In this document: positions 26,873-35,866 of the stretch, in pieces
Numbering within the stretch: the stretch's first letter is position 1
How the letters are laid out: each line of letters opens with the position of its first letter
NCBI GenBank assembly: GCA_014803435.1
Contig: JACYFD010000002.1
Span: forward strand, 1-64,000
DNA: 64,000 bases
Direction of reading: 5' to 3'
From: Cellulosimicrobium terreum
Lineage (GTDB): Bacteria > Actinomycetota > Actinomycetes > Actinomycetales > Cellulomonadaceae
Translations under genes and position numbers: made by a program
Notes under the pieces: model-generated
What the model saw: only the letters and a program-made list of their open reading frames with translations
What the model was told of the DNA's origin: nothing
Database searches by the model: none

Positions 26873-27213
26873 GGTGTCCTCCGTGCGGTGTCGGGTGCCG
26901 TGCCGTCGTCGACCTGCTGCGCGGCGACGTGCTGCGCGTACGCGTCGAGCGACGTGGTCCAGAGCTCGTCGAGCCAGCGCCGCACGTCCTCGGCCCCGGC
27001 GGGGTCGAGCCGGTAGAGGCGGCGCGTGCCCACGGCGTCGTGCCGGACGAGGCGTGCCTCCTCGAGCACGCGCAGGTGCTGCGAGACGGCCGGCCGGCTG
27101 ACGGGGAGACGGGCCGCGATCTGCCCGACCGACGCAGGTCCGGCGCGCAGGTGCTCGAGGATCGCCCGACGACGTGCGTCGCCGAGCGCGTCCAACGTTC
27201 GGTAAGTCTGCAC
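26869..27213 (-). CDS. ArsR-family winged-helix repressor
   Basis: A 114-residue ArsR/SmtB-type regulator. RRRAILEHLRAGPASVGQIAARLPVSRPAVSQHLRVLEEARLV is the winged HTH at about 15-60. There is no CxC or His metal-binding cluster, so it is not an obvious metal sensor and belongs to the non-metal branch usually paired with SRPBCC proteins. It opens the operon and probably represses it. The start lies in TTCGGTAAGTCTGCACTTACCGAAC (27199-27223), a near-perfect inverted repeat TCGGTAAGT/ACTTACCGA that may be its operator. Confidence 0.9.
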   Translation of the reverse strand: MQTYRTLDALGDARRRAILEHLRAGPASVGQIAARLPVSRPAVSQHLRVLEEARLVRHDAVGTRRLYRLDPAGAEDVRRWLDELWTTSLDAYAQHVAAQQVDDGTAPDTARRTP

Positions 27214-27223
27214 TTACCGAACG
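27199..27223. promoter_or_regulatory. Inverted repeat at the ArsR gene start (likely operator)
   Basis: TTCGGTAAGT (27199-27208) and ACTTACCGAA (27214-27223) are inverted copies separated by five bases (CTGCA), 10-bp arms. The repeat overlaps the ArsR start codon region. Its symmetry and AT content stand out from the surroundings. Autoregulation by ArsR-type repressors at such sites is common, so it is a good operator candidate. Confidence 0.6.
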
Positions 27224-27276
27224 GTACGCCGAGCGGGTCGTCCGGGCAAGGGTGTGCCGGGTCCCGCCAGGCGGCG

Positions 27277-28404
27277 TCAGGGCCCAGGCGGTGCCGGCCG
27301 TGCTGTCGATGCGCGCACGACGAGCCGGACGTCGATCCGCTCGACCGTCCCCGGCTCCCGCGCCGGGGGCTGGTCGGAGCCGTCCTCGCCCGGGCCGGTC
27401 GCGGTCCGCGTGCCCCGGCCGCGCCCGGTCGGCAGCCCGTCGATCGTCTCCAGCAGCAGGTCGGCGGCCGTGCGCCCCTTGAGGACGGTGTCCTGCGCGA
27501 CGGTCGTGAGCGGCGGGTCGACGTACCGCGCGATCTCGGCGTCGTCGAACCCGACGACCGACACGTCCTGGGGCACCCGGACCCCCGCGGCGGCGAGGCC
27601 CCGCGCGATCCCGGCGGCGAGGACGTCCGCGGTCGCGAACACGGCGCTCGCCCCCGGGTGCTCGGCCGCGATCAGTGCGGCGGCGGCGAGGCCGTCGTCG
27701 TAGGTGGTGTTGGCGGGGACCAGGTGGAGCGTGACCGGGCCGTCGGGGCCTGGTGCCGCTGCGGCGTCGGGCGCGATCCCGAGCGCCGTGCGGAAGCCCG
27801 CGACGCGCTCGCGGACGACCTGGCTCGTGGTGCCGACCGGCCCGCACAGCACGACGTCGCGGTGCCCGAGCCCCCGCAGGTGCTCGCCGGCGAGGCGGCC
27901 GCCCTCGAAGTCGTCGGCGCGCACGGTCGCCGCGCCGGGGGCGTCGACGTACGTGTCGACGACGACGGCCGGGACGCCCGTCGGCAGGTCGAGCTGTCCG
28001 AGCTCGTCGTCGGTGAAACCCATCGCGACGATCCCGTCGAGGTTCCAGCGCTGCACGGAGTCGAGCACGTCACGGTGGTCCGCGACGCCGCGCAGCATGA
28101 GGTGGTGGTCGCGCTCGCGCAGCCGGGCCTCGACCGCCCCGGCGACCGCGACGTCGTGCGGGCTGCCGAGGAGGGAGCCGTCGTCGGACCGGTCGGGCAG
28201 GAGGAGCCCGACGAGCCGGGTCCGACGGGCCGCCAGGCTCTGCGCCGGGCCGTTGGGCACGTAGCCGCGCTCGGCGACGATGCGCTCGACCTGCTGCGCG
28301 GTGGCGGGGGAGACGCGTCCGAGGTTGCCGTTCACCACGTTGGAGACGGTCATGACGCTGACGCCGGCCTCGCGCGCGATGTCCTTGAGCGTGACGCGTG
28401 GCAC
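27277..28404 (-). CDS. LacI-family regulator of the alpha-glucan locus
   Basis: A 375-residue LacI regulator. The HTH (VTLKDIAREAGVSVMTVSNVVNG) is at about 4-26, the hinge helix follows at about 50-60 (GPAQSLAARRT), and the effector domain ends with VVGFDDAEIARYVDPPLTTVAQD. The last 40 residues are a Gly/Pro-rich tail not typical of the family. It is divergent from a sugar-binding lipoprotein gene, with two 12-base operator-like palindromes in between, so it probably represses that locus until a maltose- or nigerose-type sugar is present. Confidence 0.9.
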   Translation of the reverse strand: MPRVTLKDIAREAGVSVMTVSNVVNGNLGRVSPATAQQVERIVAERGYVPNGPAQSLAARRTRLVGLLLPDRSDDGSLLGSPHDVAVAGAVEARLRERDHHLMLRGVADHRDVLDSVQRWNLDGIVAMGFTDDELGQLDLPTGVPAVVVDTYVDAPGAATVRADDFEGGRLAGEHLRGLGHRDVVLCGPVGTTSQVVRERVAGFRTALGIAPDAAAAPGPDGPVTLHLVPANTTYDDGLAAAALIAAEHPGASAVFATADVLAAGIARGLAAAGVRVPQDVSVVGFDDAEIARYVDPPLTTVAQDTVLKGRTAADLLLETIDGLPTGRGRGTRTATGPGEDGSDQPPAREPGTVERIDVRLVVRASTARPAPPGP

Positions 28405-28706
28405 CGGCGGTCTCCTTCGATCGGGCAGGACGGTTCGGCCGGACCGGTCCGACGTCGTGGGTCCGGTCCTCGCGGATCGTAGCGGCCGCGTGGTCCGGGG
28501 GCGCTCGGAGAAGCCGTGACCAACTCGTGATGTCCGAGCGCTTGACCACTGACACTACTCGGATTTAGCGTTAAACGTGTAGCGCTAAACCAGACGGGAA
28601 CGACCCGCCCGGCCGAGGGTGGCCGCGGGTCGAGGGGCAGCGCGTTCACCGCACAGCAGACCGCGGGCCATCATGGTCCGCGGAGAGTCCTCAGCGAGGA
28701 GAGACG
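28405..28706. promoter_or_regulatory. Divergent control region with tandem LacI-type operators
   Basis: This 302-base gene-free stretch holds two operator-like 12-mers, TTTAGCGTTAAA (28564-28575) and TGTAGCGCTAAA (28578-28589), each one base off the perfect palindrome TTTAGCGCTAAA and spaced 14 bases centre to centre. A TTGACC element (28542-28547) lies 17-18 bases upstream of the first site, so the sites would cover the -10 region of a rightward promoter. A GAGGAGAGA ribosome binding site precedes 28707. Nothing else was recognised in the stretch. Confidence 0.6.
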
Positions 28707-30083
28707 ATGAAGTCAGCAACGACGGCGGGCGCGTTCGCGGTCACCGGTGCCCTGGTCCTGACCCTGACCGCGTGCAGCTCGGCCGGGTCCGACGAGCCCG
28801 GCGAGGCGGAGACGACCGGCGGCCCCGTCGCGATCGAGGTCTCGATCGACGCGGGTCTCGACGACGACGCCCGGGCCAAGTTCGACGAGCGCGCCGAGCA
28901 GTTCGAGGCAGAGCACGACGGCATCACCGTCGAGGCGCGCGAGTTCACGTGGGACGGGACCACGTTCGCGACCGAGCTCGCGGGCGGCACCCTGCCCGAC
29001 GTCTTCCCCATCCCCTTCACCGACGGCCGCGGGCTGATCGAGCGTCAGCAGATCGCTGACATCTCCGACCTCGTCGCGGACCTCCCGTACGCCGCGGACT
29101 TCAACCCGAACGTCGCTCAGGCGGGGCAGGACGCCGACGGCAACATGTGGGCCGTGCCGATCGCTGCCTACGGCCAGGGGCTGCACTACAACCGCACGCT
29201 GTTCGAGCAGGCCGGGCTCGACCCCGACCAGCCGCCGACGACCTGGGACGAGGTCCGCGAGGCCGCGAAGACCATCGCGGACGAGACCGGCGTCGCCGGC
29301 TACGCGACGATGACCACGAGCAACACCGGCGGGTGGATCCTCACGACGCTCACGGACGCGTTCGGCGGCTCGGTCCAGGACTTCGACGGCGAGACCGCGA
29401 CGGCGACGGTGGACACGCCCGAGGTCGAGGAGGTCCTCGACCTCCTGCACGAGATGCGGTGGGCCGACAACTCGATGGGCTCCAACTTCCTGTACGACTG
29501 GGGCGGCATCAACCAGGACTTCGCCGCCGGGCAGATCGGCATGTACGTCTCCGGCGGCGGCAACTACGGCAACCTCTTCACGCAGAACGGCATGAAGCCG
29601 GACGACTACGGCGTCACCGTCATCCCGCTGGAGGACGGCGGCGGTGTCCTCGGCGGCGGCACGCTCGCGGCGGTCAGCGCGACGGCCTCGGCGGACGAGC
29701 AGGCCGCGGCGCTCGAGTGGATCGACTTCTACTACATGGAGAAGCTGACGAACGAGGAGGCGGCGAAGCTCGACGCCGAGACCGCGGTGGCGAACGACCA
29801 GCCTGTCGGCGCCCCCGAGCTTCCGGTGTTCGACCAGGCGACGTACGACGAGTCGCGCGCCTGGATCGAGGAGTACGTCAACGTCCCGGTGGACCAGATG
29901 GCCCCGTACACGGACAGCATCTTCGACCAGCCCCTCGTGCCCGAGCCGGCCCGCGCGACGCAGGAGATCTACGCGCTGCTGGACCCCGTGGTCCAGGCCG
30001 TCCTGACGGACGAGGACGCCGACATCCCGGCGCTCCTCGCGGACGCCCAGACGCAGGCCCAGGCGCTCCTCGACGCCTCCTGA
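28707..30083 (+). CDS. ABC sugar transporter substrate-binding lipoprotein (orphan)
   Basis: A 458-residue family-1 solute-binding protein. The signal peptide ends in a lipobox LTACSS, with the lipidated cysteine at Cys23, so it is anchored to the outer face of the membrane. The mature chain has the sugar-binding pattern (AAYGQGLHYNRTLFEQAGLDP and PTTWDEVREAAKTI). The permease and ATPase genes that normally follow are absent: the next genes are glycosidases. It would have to work with permeases encoded elsewhere. Likely ligand: an oligosaccharide from alpha-glucan. Regulation by the divergent LacI is likely. Confidence 0.92.
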   Translation: MKSATTAGAFAVTGALVLTLTACSSAGSDEPGEAETTGGPVAIEVSIDAGLDDDARAKFDERAEQFEAEHDGITVEAREFTWDGTTFATELAGGTLPDVFPIPFTDGRGLIERQQIADISDLVADLPYAADFNPNVAQAGQDADGNMWAVPIAAYGQGLHYNRTLFEQAGLDPDQPPTTWDEVREAAKTIADETGVAGYATMTTSNTGGWILTTLTDAFGGSVQDFDGETATATVDTPEVEEVLDLLHEMRWADNSMGSNFLYDWGGINQDFAAGQIGMYVSGGGNYGNLFTQNGMKPDDYGVTVIPLEDGGGVLGGGTLAAVSATASADEQAAALEWIDFYYMEKLTNEEAAKLDAETAVANDQPVGAPELPVFDQATYDESRAWIEEYVNVPVDQMAPYTDSIFDQPLVPEPARATQEIYALLDPVVQAVLTDEDADIPALLADAQTQAQALLDAS

Positions 30084-30090
30084 CCCTCCC

Positions 30091-30149
30091 GCCGAACACG
30101 ACCTGAGGGTCGTTGTCGACACGACAGCGACCCTCAGGGCGTGTTCGGC
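30091..30149. repeat. Hairpin repeat, subtype A (second copy)
   Basis: Arms 30091-30112 and 30128-30149 (22 bases each, one mismatch) flank a 15-base loop, the same geometry as at 23869. The arm begins GCCGAACACGACC. It lies 7 bases after the lipoprotein stop and 34 bases before the next start, so it may reduce read-through into the glycosidase gene. Confidence 0.9.
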
Positions 30150-30183
30150 GAGCCCTCGACCGCAATGACCGAAGGAGATCGTC

Positions 30184-33162
30184 GTGCGTCGCAGCCTCAC
30201 CACCACCCTGACTGCCGTGTGCCTCGTCGCGAGCGGGCTCGTCGCCGCCCCGGCAGCGTCCGCGGCGGACCTGCCCATCGAGCTCGAGGCCGAGGATGCC
30301 GTCCTGGCCGGCGGCGCCGGCGTGAACGACAACCACCTCGGATTCTCGGGGACCGGGTTCGTCGACGGGTTCGTCATCGACCACACCGGCACCGCGAGCG
30401 TGACGTTCACGCTCGACGTGCCTGCCGCCGGCGAGTACGGCCTCAACCTGCGGTACGCCAACGGTCTCGGCTCGGACATGACGCTCTCGCAGGTCACGAC
30501 ACCTTCCGGGCCCGGCGGCGGCACCGCGGTCGAGGACCGGCAGGTGACCCTCCCGTCGGCGGTCGGCGCGTCGTGGAGCACGTGGTTCGTGCACCAGGAG
30601 GTCGTGACCCTCGCGGCGGGCGAGCAGGAGGTCATGTACCGGTTCGACGCCGACGACACGGGCAACGTCAACATCGACGCCGTCGCGCTGACGACCGTCG
30701 GCGACCTGACCACGCCGGGCGGTGGCGCGACCGAGCCGGGCCAGGAGCCCGGCGCTGGCCCCGACACGAGGTACGACGACGTCGCGACCGTCCTGCGGAC
30801 CACGACCCCGCGGTCCGGGGTGCGGTTCGAGGCGGAGGGCTCTTTCGCCGCGAACGGCGCGGTGACGCGCGACGCGACCGACGACGTCTCCGGCGCCGTC
30901 GACCTCGCCGGCCCGCGGGCACGCCTCGGCGTCGCGGTGAACGCGACTCGCGCAGGCGACCAGACGGTGACGGTCCGCTACCGCAACACGACGGGTGCGG
31001 CGCAGGACGTCGTCGTGCTGGTCGACGGCCTGCCCCAGGGCCGGCTCACCCTCGCGCCGAGCGCCCGCTGGGCGGACGTCGGTCTCACCCTCCCCCTGCG
31101 AGCGGGTGTCGGCAGCGTCGAGCTGCGCCGGACGCTCCCCGTCGACGATACGACCGCGGACGCCCCGGCGTCGGGCCTGGAGGTCGACCGGGTCACGCTG
31201 CAGCGCGGCGCGCCCCTGGCCGCTCGCGGCGCGACGTCGCCGGTCACGGCGTACGAGGCGGAGCACGCGCGGACGTCGGGCGAGGTGCTCGACCCGAGCC
31301 GGGAGTTCCGCACGATGGCTGCGGAGGCGTCGGGCCGGCAGGCCGTGACGCTCGACGCGCGGGGCGAGGACGTCGCGTGGACGCTCACCGCCCCCACGAA
31401 CGCGCTGGTGGTGCGCGCGTCGATCCCCGACTCCGCCGGCGGCGCGGGCCAGGACGGCTCGCTCGGCGTCTACGCCGGGAAGCAGAAGGTCACGGACGTC
31501 GAGCTCTCGAGCGTGTACTCGCACGTCTACGGCGGCTACCCGTACGGCAACGAGCCGTCCGCCGGCGGCGAGCAGCGGTTCTTCGACGACGCGCGCGTCC
31601 TCCTGCCGCGCGAGCTGCCCGCGGGCACGACCCTGCGCCTCGTGCGCGACGCCGCGTCCGCGGACCTGCCGTACACGGTCGACCTCGTCGAGACGGAGGT
31701 GGCCCCGACGCCGTACGTCGTGCCCGCCGGGTACGTCGACGTGCGCGAGGTCGGCGCGACCGCGGACGACGGCACCGACGACACGGCCGCGTTCGACGCC
31801 GCCGTCGCCGCGGCACGCGACGCGGGCACGGGGGTGTGGGTCCCGCCGGGCCGCTTCACGCTGACCGACCGGGTGCGCGTGCACGACGTCACGGTCCGTG
31901 GCGCCGGCCCCTGGTACTCGGTGGTCGAGGGCCGCGACGGCACGGGCGGCTTCTACGCGCAGGGCTCGGGCGTGACGGTCGCCGACCTCATGGTCGACGG
32001 CGACGTCCGGTACCGCGACGACGCCGCGTCCGACGCCGCTCTCGAGGGCAGCTTCGGCCAGGGCTCGCTCCTGCAGAACGTGTGGGCGAGCCACACCAAG
32101 GTGGGCCTCTGGGCCGACGCAGGCACCGACGGGCTGCACGCCCTCGGCCTGCGGGTGCGCGACACGTTCGCCGACGGCGTCCACCTGCACGGTCGCGTGA
32201 GCGACACGCGCGTCGAGCACGCGCTCGTGCGCAACACCGGCGACGACGCGATGGCCATGTGGTCCGCGGGTGGTGCGGTGACGCGGTCGTCGTTCGTGCG
32301 CAGCACCGTCGAGGTCCCGCTGCTCGGCAACGGGGCGGCGATCTACGGCGGCGACTCGAACCAGGTGTCCGGCCTCCTGGTCCGCGACACCCTGACCGCC
32401 GCGGCCGGCGTGGCCGTGAGCACCCGGTTCAACCCGGTGCCGTTCTCCGGCACCACGACGGTCGAGGACACGACCCTGATCCGCACGGGCGGCTGGGAGC
32501 CCAACTGGAACACGTCGTTCGGCGCGGTCTGGGTGTTCGCGGACACGAGCCACATCACGACGCCCGTGGTGCTGCGCGACGTCGACATCCTCGACTCGAC
32601 GTACGAGGGCGTGCTCGTCAGCGGCGGGAGCTGGGTCAACGACCTGCGCCTCGACGACGTGTCGGTCGAGCGCACCGGGTCGTACGCGGTCGCGGCCCGG
32701 GTCGGCGGGGACCTGCGCCTGCACGACGTGCGGGCGGCCGGGATCACCGCGCAGCCCGACGGCACCACCCAGCTCTGGGGGACCGTGATCGACGACGGCG
32801 GCAACGACTCGCTCCTCGGCGACGCCGCGCCGGTCTGCGCCGCCCAGGTCCGCACGGTGACCCTCGGCACGACCACGCTCACGACCGTCCGCCTCACCAA
32901 CACCGGTGACGCGCCGCTCCCCGTCAGGGACCTGGCCTGGTACGCCCGGCCGGGCGACGCGGTCGCCGCAGGCATCGGCGCGACCACGACCCAGGACGGG
33001 ACCCGCGTCGCGACCACGCCGTGGCTCGACCAGACCGTGCGCCCGGGCCGGAGCACGTCGTTCGTCGTCGCCGGGTCGGTGCACGACTCCTGGTCCCGGG
33101 TGCCGGCCCCGGAGCTCGTGACGCTCGACGGACGGGCCTGCACGGTGTCGTCGCTGTCGTAG
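30184..33162 (+). CDS. Secreted GH87-like beta-helix glycosidase (alpha-1,3-glucanase/mycodextranase type)
   Basis: A 992-residue secreted protein. The signal peptide is cleaved near AASA-AD (residue 28). Residues about 29-180 are a CBM35-like carbohydrate-binding module (ELEAEDAVLAGG), about 215-350 a second beta-sandwich, and about 355-515 a third. Residues about 520-880 form a right-handed beta-helix that begins DVREVGATADDGTDDTAAF. Asp687-Asp688 in RNTGDDAMAMWS fit the catalytic acid cluster of family GH87, which splits alpha-1,3-glucan or nigeran. An Ig-like domain closes the protein. The GH87 call rests on motif and layout and is less certain than the glycosidase call. The start is GTG at 30184 after GAAGGAG. 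Confidence 0.75.
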   Translation: MRRSLTTTLTAVCLVASGLVAAPAASAADLPIELEAEDAVLAGGAGVNDNHLGFSGTGFVDGFVIDHTGTASVTFTLDVPAAGEYGLNLRYANGLGSDMTLSQVTTPSGPGGGTAVEDRQVTLPSAVGASWSTWFVHQEVVTLAAGEQEVMYRFDADDTGNVNIDAVALTTVGDLTTPGGGATEPGQEPGAGPDTRYDDVATVLRTTTPRSGVRFEAEGSFAANGAVTRDATDDVSGAVDLAGPRARLGVAVNATRAGDQTVTVRYRNTTGAAQDVVVLVDGLPQGRLTLAPSARWADVGLTLPLRAGVGSVELRRTLPVDDTTADAPASGLEVDRVTLQRGAPLAARGATSPVTAYEAEHARTSGEVLDPSREFRTMAAEASGRQAVTLDARGEDVAWTLTAPTNALVVRASIPDSAGGAGQDGSLGVYAGKQKVTDVELSSVYSHVYGGYPYGNEPSAGGEQRFFDDARVLLPRELPAGTTLRLVRDAASADLPYTVDLVETEVAPTPYVVPAGYVDVREVGATADDGTDDTAAFDAAVAAARDAGTGVWVPPGRFTLTDRVRVHDVTVRGAGPWYSVVEGRDGTGGFYAQGSGVTVADLMVDGDVRYRDDAASDAALEGSFGQGSLLQNVWASHTKVGLWADAGTDGLHALGLRVRDTFADGVHLHGRVSDTRVEHALVRNTGDDAMAMWSAGGAVTRSSFVRSTVEVPLLGNGAAIYGGDSNQVSGLLVRDTLTAAAGVAVSTRFNPVPFSGTTTVEDTTLIRTGGWEPNWNTSFGAVWVFADTSHITTPVVLRDVDILDSTYEGVLVSGGSWVNDLRLDDVSVERTGSYAVAARVGGDLRLHDVRAAGITAQPDGTTQLWGTVIDDGGNDSLLGDAAPVCAAQVRTVTLGTTTLTTVRLTNTGDAPLPVRDLAWYARPGDAVAAGIGATTTQDGTRVATTPWLDQTVRPGRSTSFVVAGSVHDSWSRVPAPELVTLDGRACTVSSLS

Positions 33163-33174
33163 CCCAGAAGTCTC

Positions 33175-33240
33175 GCTGCCGAACCCCGGTCTGCCCGCCG
33201 ATCGGCCCCCGGAAGGCCCTGTAACCCGGGGTTCGGCAGC
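33175..33240. repeat. Hairpin repeat, subtype B
   Basis: GCTGCCGAACCCCGG (33175-33189) is repeated inverted at 33226-33240, a perfect 15-bp stem with a 36-base spacer. It shares the GCCGAAC tip with the subtype A hairpins but has a different body and longer loop. It occupies the gap between the two glycosidase genes. A related copy is at 49349. Confidence 0.85.
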
Positions 33241-33292
33241 TCGAGGAACCACCCCAGAACCTCCCGGACCACCAGAACCAGGAACCACACCC

Positions 33293-35866
33293 ATGACGCC
33301 CCCCGGCTTCCCGCCCCGCATCCCGACGAGCCCCGTCGCCCGGCCCGCCGCCGTCGTGCAGGGCGACCGCTACCGGATCACCGTGCTCGCGGACGGGCTC
33401 GTGCGGCTCGAGCACGCCGAGGACGGGGTGTTCGAGGACCGGGCGTCGGCGTTCGCGCTGCACCGCGACCTGCCGGTCCCGGAGTTCCGGGTCACCGAGA
33501 CGTCCGCGGGTGTCGAGCTGGTCACCGACCGCCTGCGCGTGCGCTACGACCGTGGCCCGTTCAGCGCGAGCGGCCTGAGCGTCGAGGTGCGCGGCGCACA
33601 CTCGGCGTACCACGGGGTGTGGCGGTACGGGCTGCGCGGGATCGGTGTCGGCGACGGGCCCCAGGACGCGGTGGGCAACGGGCCGGGCAACCTCGGCGGC
33701 ACGGCGCGCACGCTCGACGAGGCCGACGGCGCGGTACCGCTCGACCCGGGCGTCGTCTCCCGCGACGGCTGGGCCGTGATCGACGACTCGCGCACGCTCG
33801 TGCTCGACGACGACGGCTGGGTCGCGCCGCGCGACGGGTCCCGCCAGGACCTGTACGTGTTCGCCTACGGTCACGACTACCGCGCTGCGCTGCGCGCGTT
33901 CTACGCCGTCTCCGGCCCGCAGCCGGTCCTGCCGCGCTACGCGCTCGGCACGTGGTGGAGCCGGTTCCACCGCTACTCCGCCGACTCGTACGCCGAGCTG
34001 CTGCGCCGGTTCCGGCGCGAGGGCGTCCCGCTGTCCGTCGCGGTGCTCGACATGGACTGGCACCTGACCGACGTCGACCCGCGGCACGGCAGCGGGTGGA
34101 CCGGGTACTCGTGGAACCGCGACCTCTTTCCCGACCCGGCCGCGTTCCTGCGGTCCCTGCACGACGACGGCCTGCGCGTCACGCTCAACGTGCACCCCGC
34201 GGACGGTGTGCGCGCGTTCGAGGACGCGTACCCGGCGATGGTGACGGCGCTCGGCGGCGACGAGCGCGACGTCGCGGCCGGTGACCCCGTCCCGTTCGAC
34301 GCGACGGACCGCGACTTCCTGCGCGCCTACACCGAGGTCCTGCACCGCGGGCTCGAGCGCGACGGCGTCGACTTCTGGTGGGTCGACTGGCAGCAGGGCG
34401 GCGTCTCGCGCGTGCCCGGGATCGACCCGCTGTGGGTGCTCAACCACGTGCACTACCTCGACAACGCGTCCGCGGCGTCGCGCGCGGCCGCCGGCCGGGC
34501 GACGCGCCCGCTGACGTTCTCCCGCTACGCCGGGCCGGGCAGCCACCGCTACCCGGTCGGGTTCTCCGGCGACTCCGTCATCTCGTGGGAGTCGCTCGCC
34601 TTCCAGCCGTACTTCACCGCGACGGCGAGCAACGTCGGCTACGGCTGGTGGAGCCACGACGTCGGCGGTCACATGCACGGCGTCAAGGACGACGAGCTCG
34701 TGACGCGGTGGGTCCAGTACGGCGTCCTCTCGCCGATCATGCGCCTGCACTCCGCGGGCAACCCGTTCACGCGCAAGGAGCCGTGGACCTTCGGCCCCGA
34801 GGCGCGCGACGCGCAGGTCGCCGCGCTGCGCCTGCGGCACCGGCTCGTGCCCTACCTGCACACCATGAACCACCGGGCCGCGCGCGAGGGCGTGCCTCTC
34901 GTGCAGCCGCTCTACCACGAGTGGCCCGAGCAGCCGGAGGCCTACGAGGCGCGCAACCAGTACCTGTTCGGGTCCCAGCTCGTCGTCGTACCGATCACGT
35001 CCCCCGCCGACCCCGAGGCCGGCGTCGGCGCGGTGCGCGCGTGGCTGCCCGAGGGCACCTGGGTCGACGTGCTCGACGGCCTCGTGTACGACGGCGGCCG
35101 CGAGACGTGGCTGCACCGCGACCTCGCGGGCGTCCCGGTGCTCGCACGCGCCGGGGCGGTCGTGCCGCTCGACGGCGCCGAGGTCCCCGGCAACGGCGTC
35201 GCGCTGCCCGAGCACGTCGAGGTCCTCGTCGTCGTCGGGGCCGACGGCGCGTTCGAGCTCGTCGAGGACGACGAGTCGGCCCTGGCCACGGACGGCACCC
35301 GACCCGGTGCGCCCGACGGCGCGGGCGACGTCGTGCCCGAGGCGCGGACCCCGGTCCGGCTGGAGCAGGCGGCCGGACGCGTCGCCGTCGGCCCCGTGAC
35401 GGGCGACGCGGGCGTCGTGCCCGCCGCCCGCCGCTGGACCCTGACGTTCCTGGCGCTCGCGGACGACGGGCACGCGCCCGTCGTCACGGTCGACGGCGCC
35501 ACGGCCGACGCCGTCGTGGAGCGTTCCGCGCGCGGCCTGCACGTGACCGTCGAGGGCGTGGCCGCGACGTCGCGGCTGGAGGTCGAGGTCGGCCAGCACC
35601 CGGGGCTCGCGCCGAACGACGTGCCCGGCCGGGTGTTCGCCGCGCTCGACCGCGCGAGCATCGCGTACGACGACAAGGAGCGCGCCCACCGGGTGCTCAC
35701 GACGGACCGCCCGCTCACGGTGCGGCTGTCGCACCTGCAGACGCTCGGGCTGCCGGCGGCGCTCACGTCGGCGCTCACCGAGATACTCCTGGCGCACGCG
35801 CCGGGGAACGACCTCCTGCGAGGGGAGGCCCCCTCCGGTCTGTCGGAATCCGTCCGACCGGTCTGA
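33293..35866 (+). CDS. Glycoside hydrolase family 31 alpha-glucosidase
   Basis: An 857-residue GH31 enzyme without a signal peptide, so probably intracellular. The nucleophile is Asp365 in FWWVDWQQG and the acid/base Asp427 in GFSGDSVISW; the substrate-site pattern WWSHDVGGH follows. An N-terminal beta-sandwich (about 1-210), the TIM barrel (about 215-560) and C-terminal beta domains are in the usual order. It would hydrolyse alpha-linked oligosaccharides taken up after cleavage by the secreted glycosidase encoded upstream. Linkage specificity (alpha-1,3, 1,4 or 1,6) is not resolved. Confidence 0.93.
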   Translation: MTPPGFPPRIPTSPVARPAAVVQGDRYRITVLADGLVRLEHAEDGVFEDRASAFALHRDLPVPEFRVTETSAGVELVTDRLRVRYDRGPFSASGLSVEVRGAHSAYHGVWRYGLRGIGVGDGPQDAVGNGPGNLGGTARTLDEADGAVPLDPGVVSRDGWAVIDDSRTLVLDDDGWVAPRDGSRQDLYVFAYGHDYRAALRAFYAVSGPQPVLPRYALGTWWSRFHRYSADSYAELLRRFRREGVPLSVAVLDMDWHLTDVDPRHGSGWTGYSWNRDLFPDPAAFLRSLHDDGLRVTLNVHPADGVRAFEDAYPAMVTALGGDERDVAAGDPVPFDATDRDFLRAYTEVLHRGLERDGVDFWWVDWQQGGVSRVPGIDPLWVLNHVHYLDNASAASRAAAGRATRPLTFSRYAGPGSHRYPVGFSGDSVISWESLAFQPYFTATASNVGYGWWSHDVGGHMHGVKDDELVTRWVQYGVLSPIMRLHSAGNPFTRKEPWTFGPEARDAQVAALRLRHRLVPYLHTMNHRAAREGVPLVQPLYHEWPEQPEAYEARNQYLFGSQLVVVPITSPADPEAGVGAVRAWLPEGTWVDVLDGLVYDGGRETWLHRDLAGVPVLARAGAVVPLDGAEVPGNGVALPEHVEVLVVVGADGAFELVEDDESALATDGTRPGAPDGAGDVVPEARTPVRLEQAAGRVAVGPVTGDAGVVPAARRWTLTFLALADDGHAPVVTVDGATADAVVERSARGLHVTVEGVAATSRLEVEVGQHPGLAPNDVPGRVFAALDRASIAYDDKERAHRVLTTDRPLTVRLSHLQTLGLPAALTSALTEILLAHAPGNDLLRGEAPSGLSESVRPV

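Noticed and set aside
29878-33321. An 1147-codon open frame on the minus strand opposite the GH87-like gene.
   Set aside because: Its product is Arg/His/Val-rich without any family motif, while the opposite frame encodes a complete secreted glycosidase. Long antisense frames are common in very GC-rich DNA.
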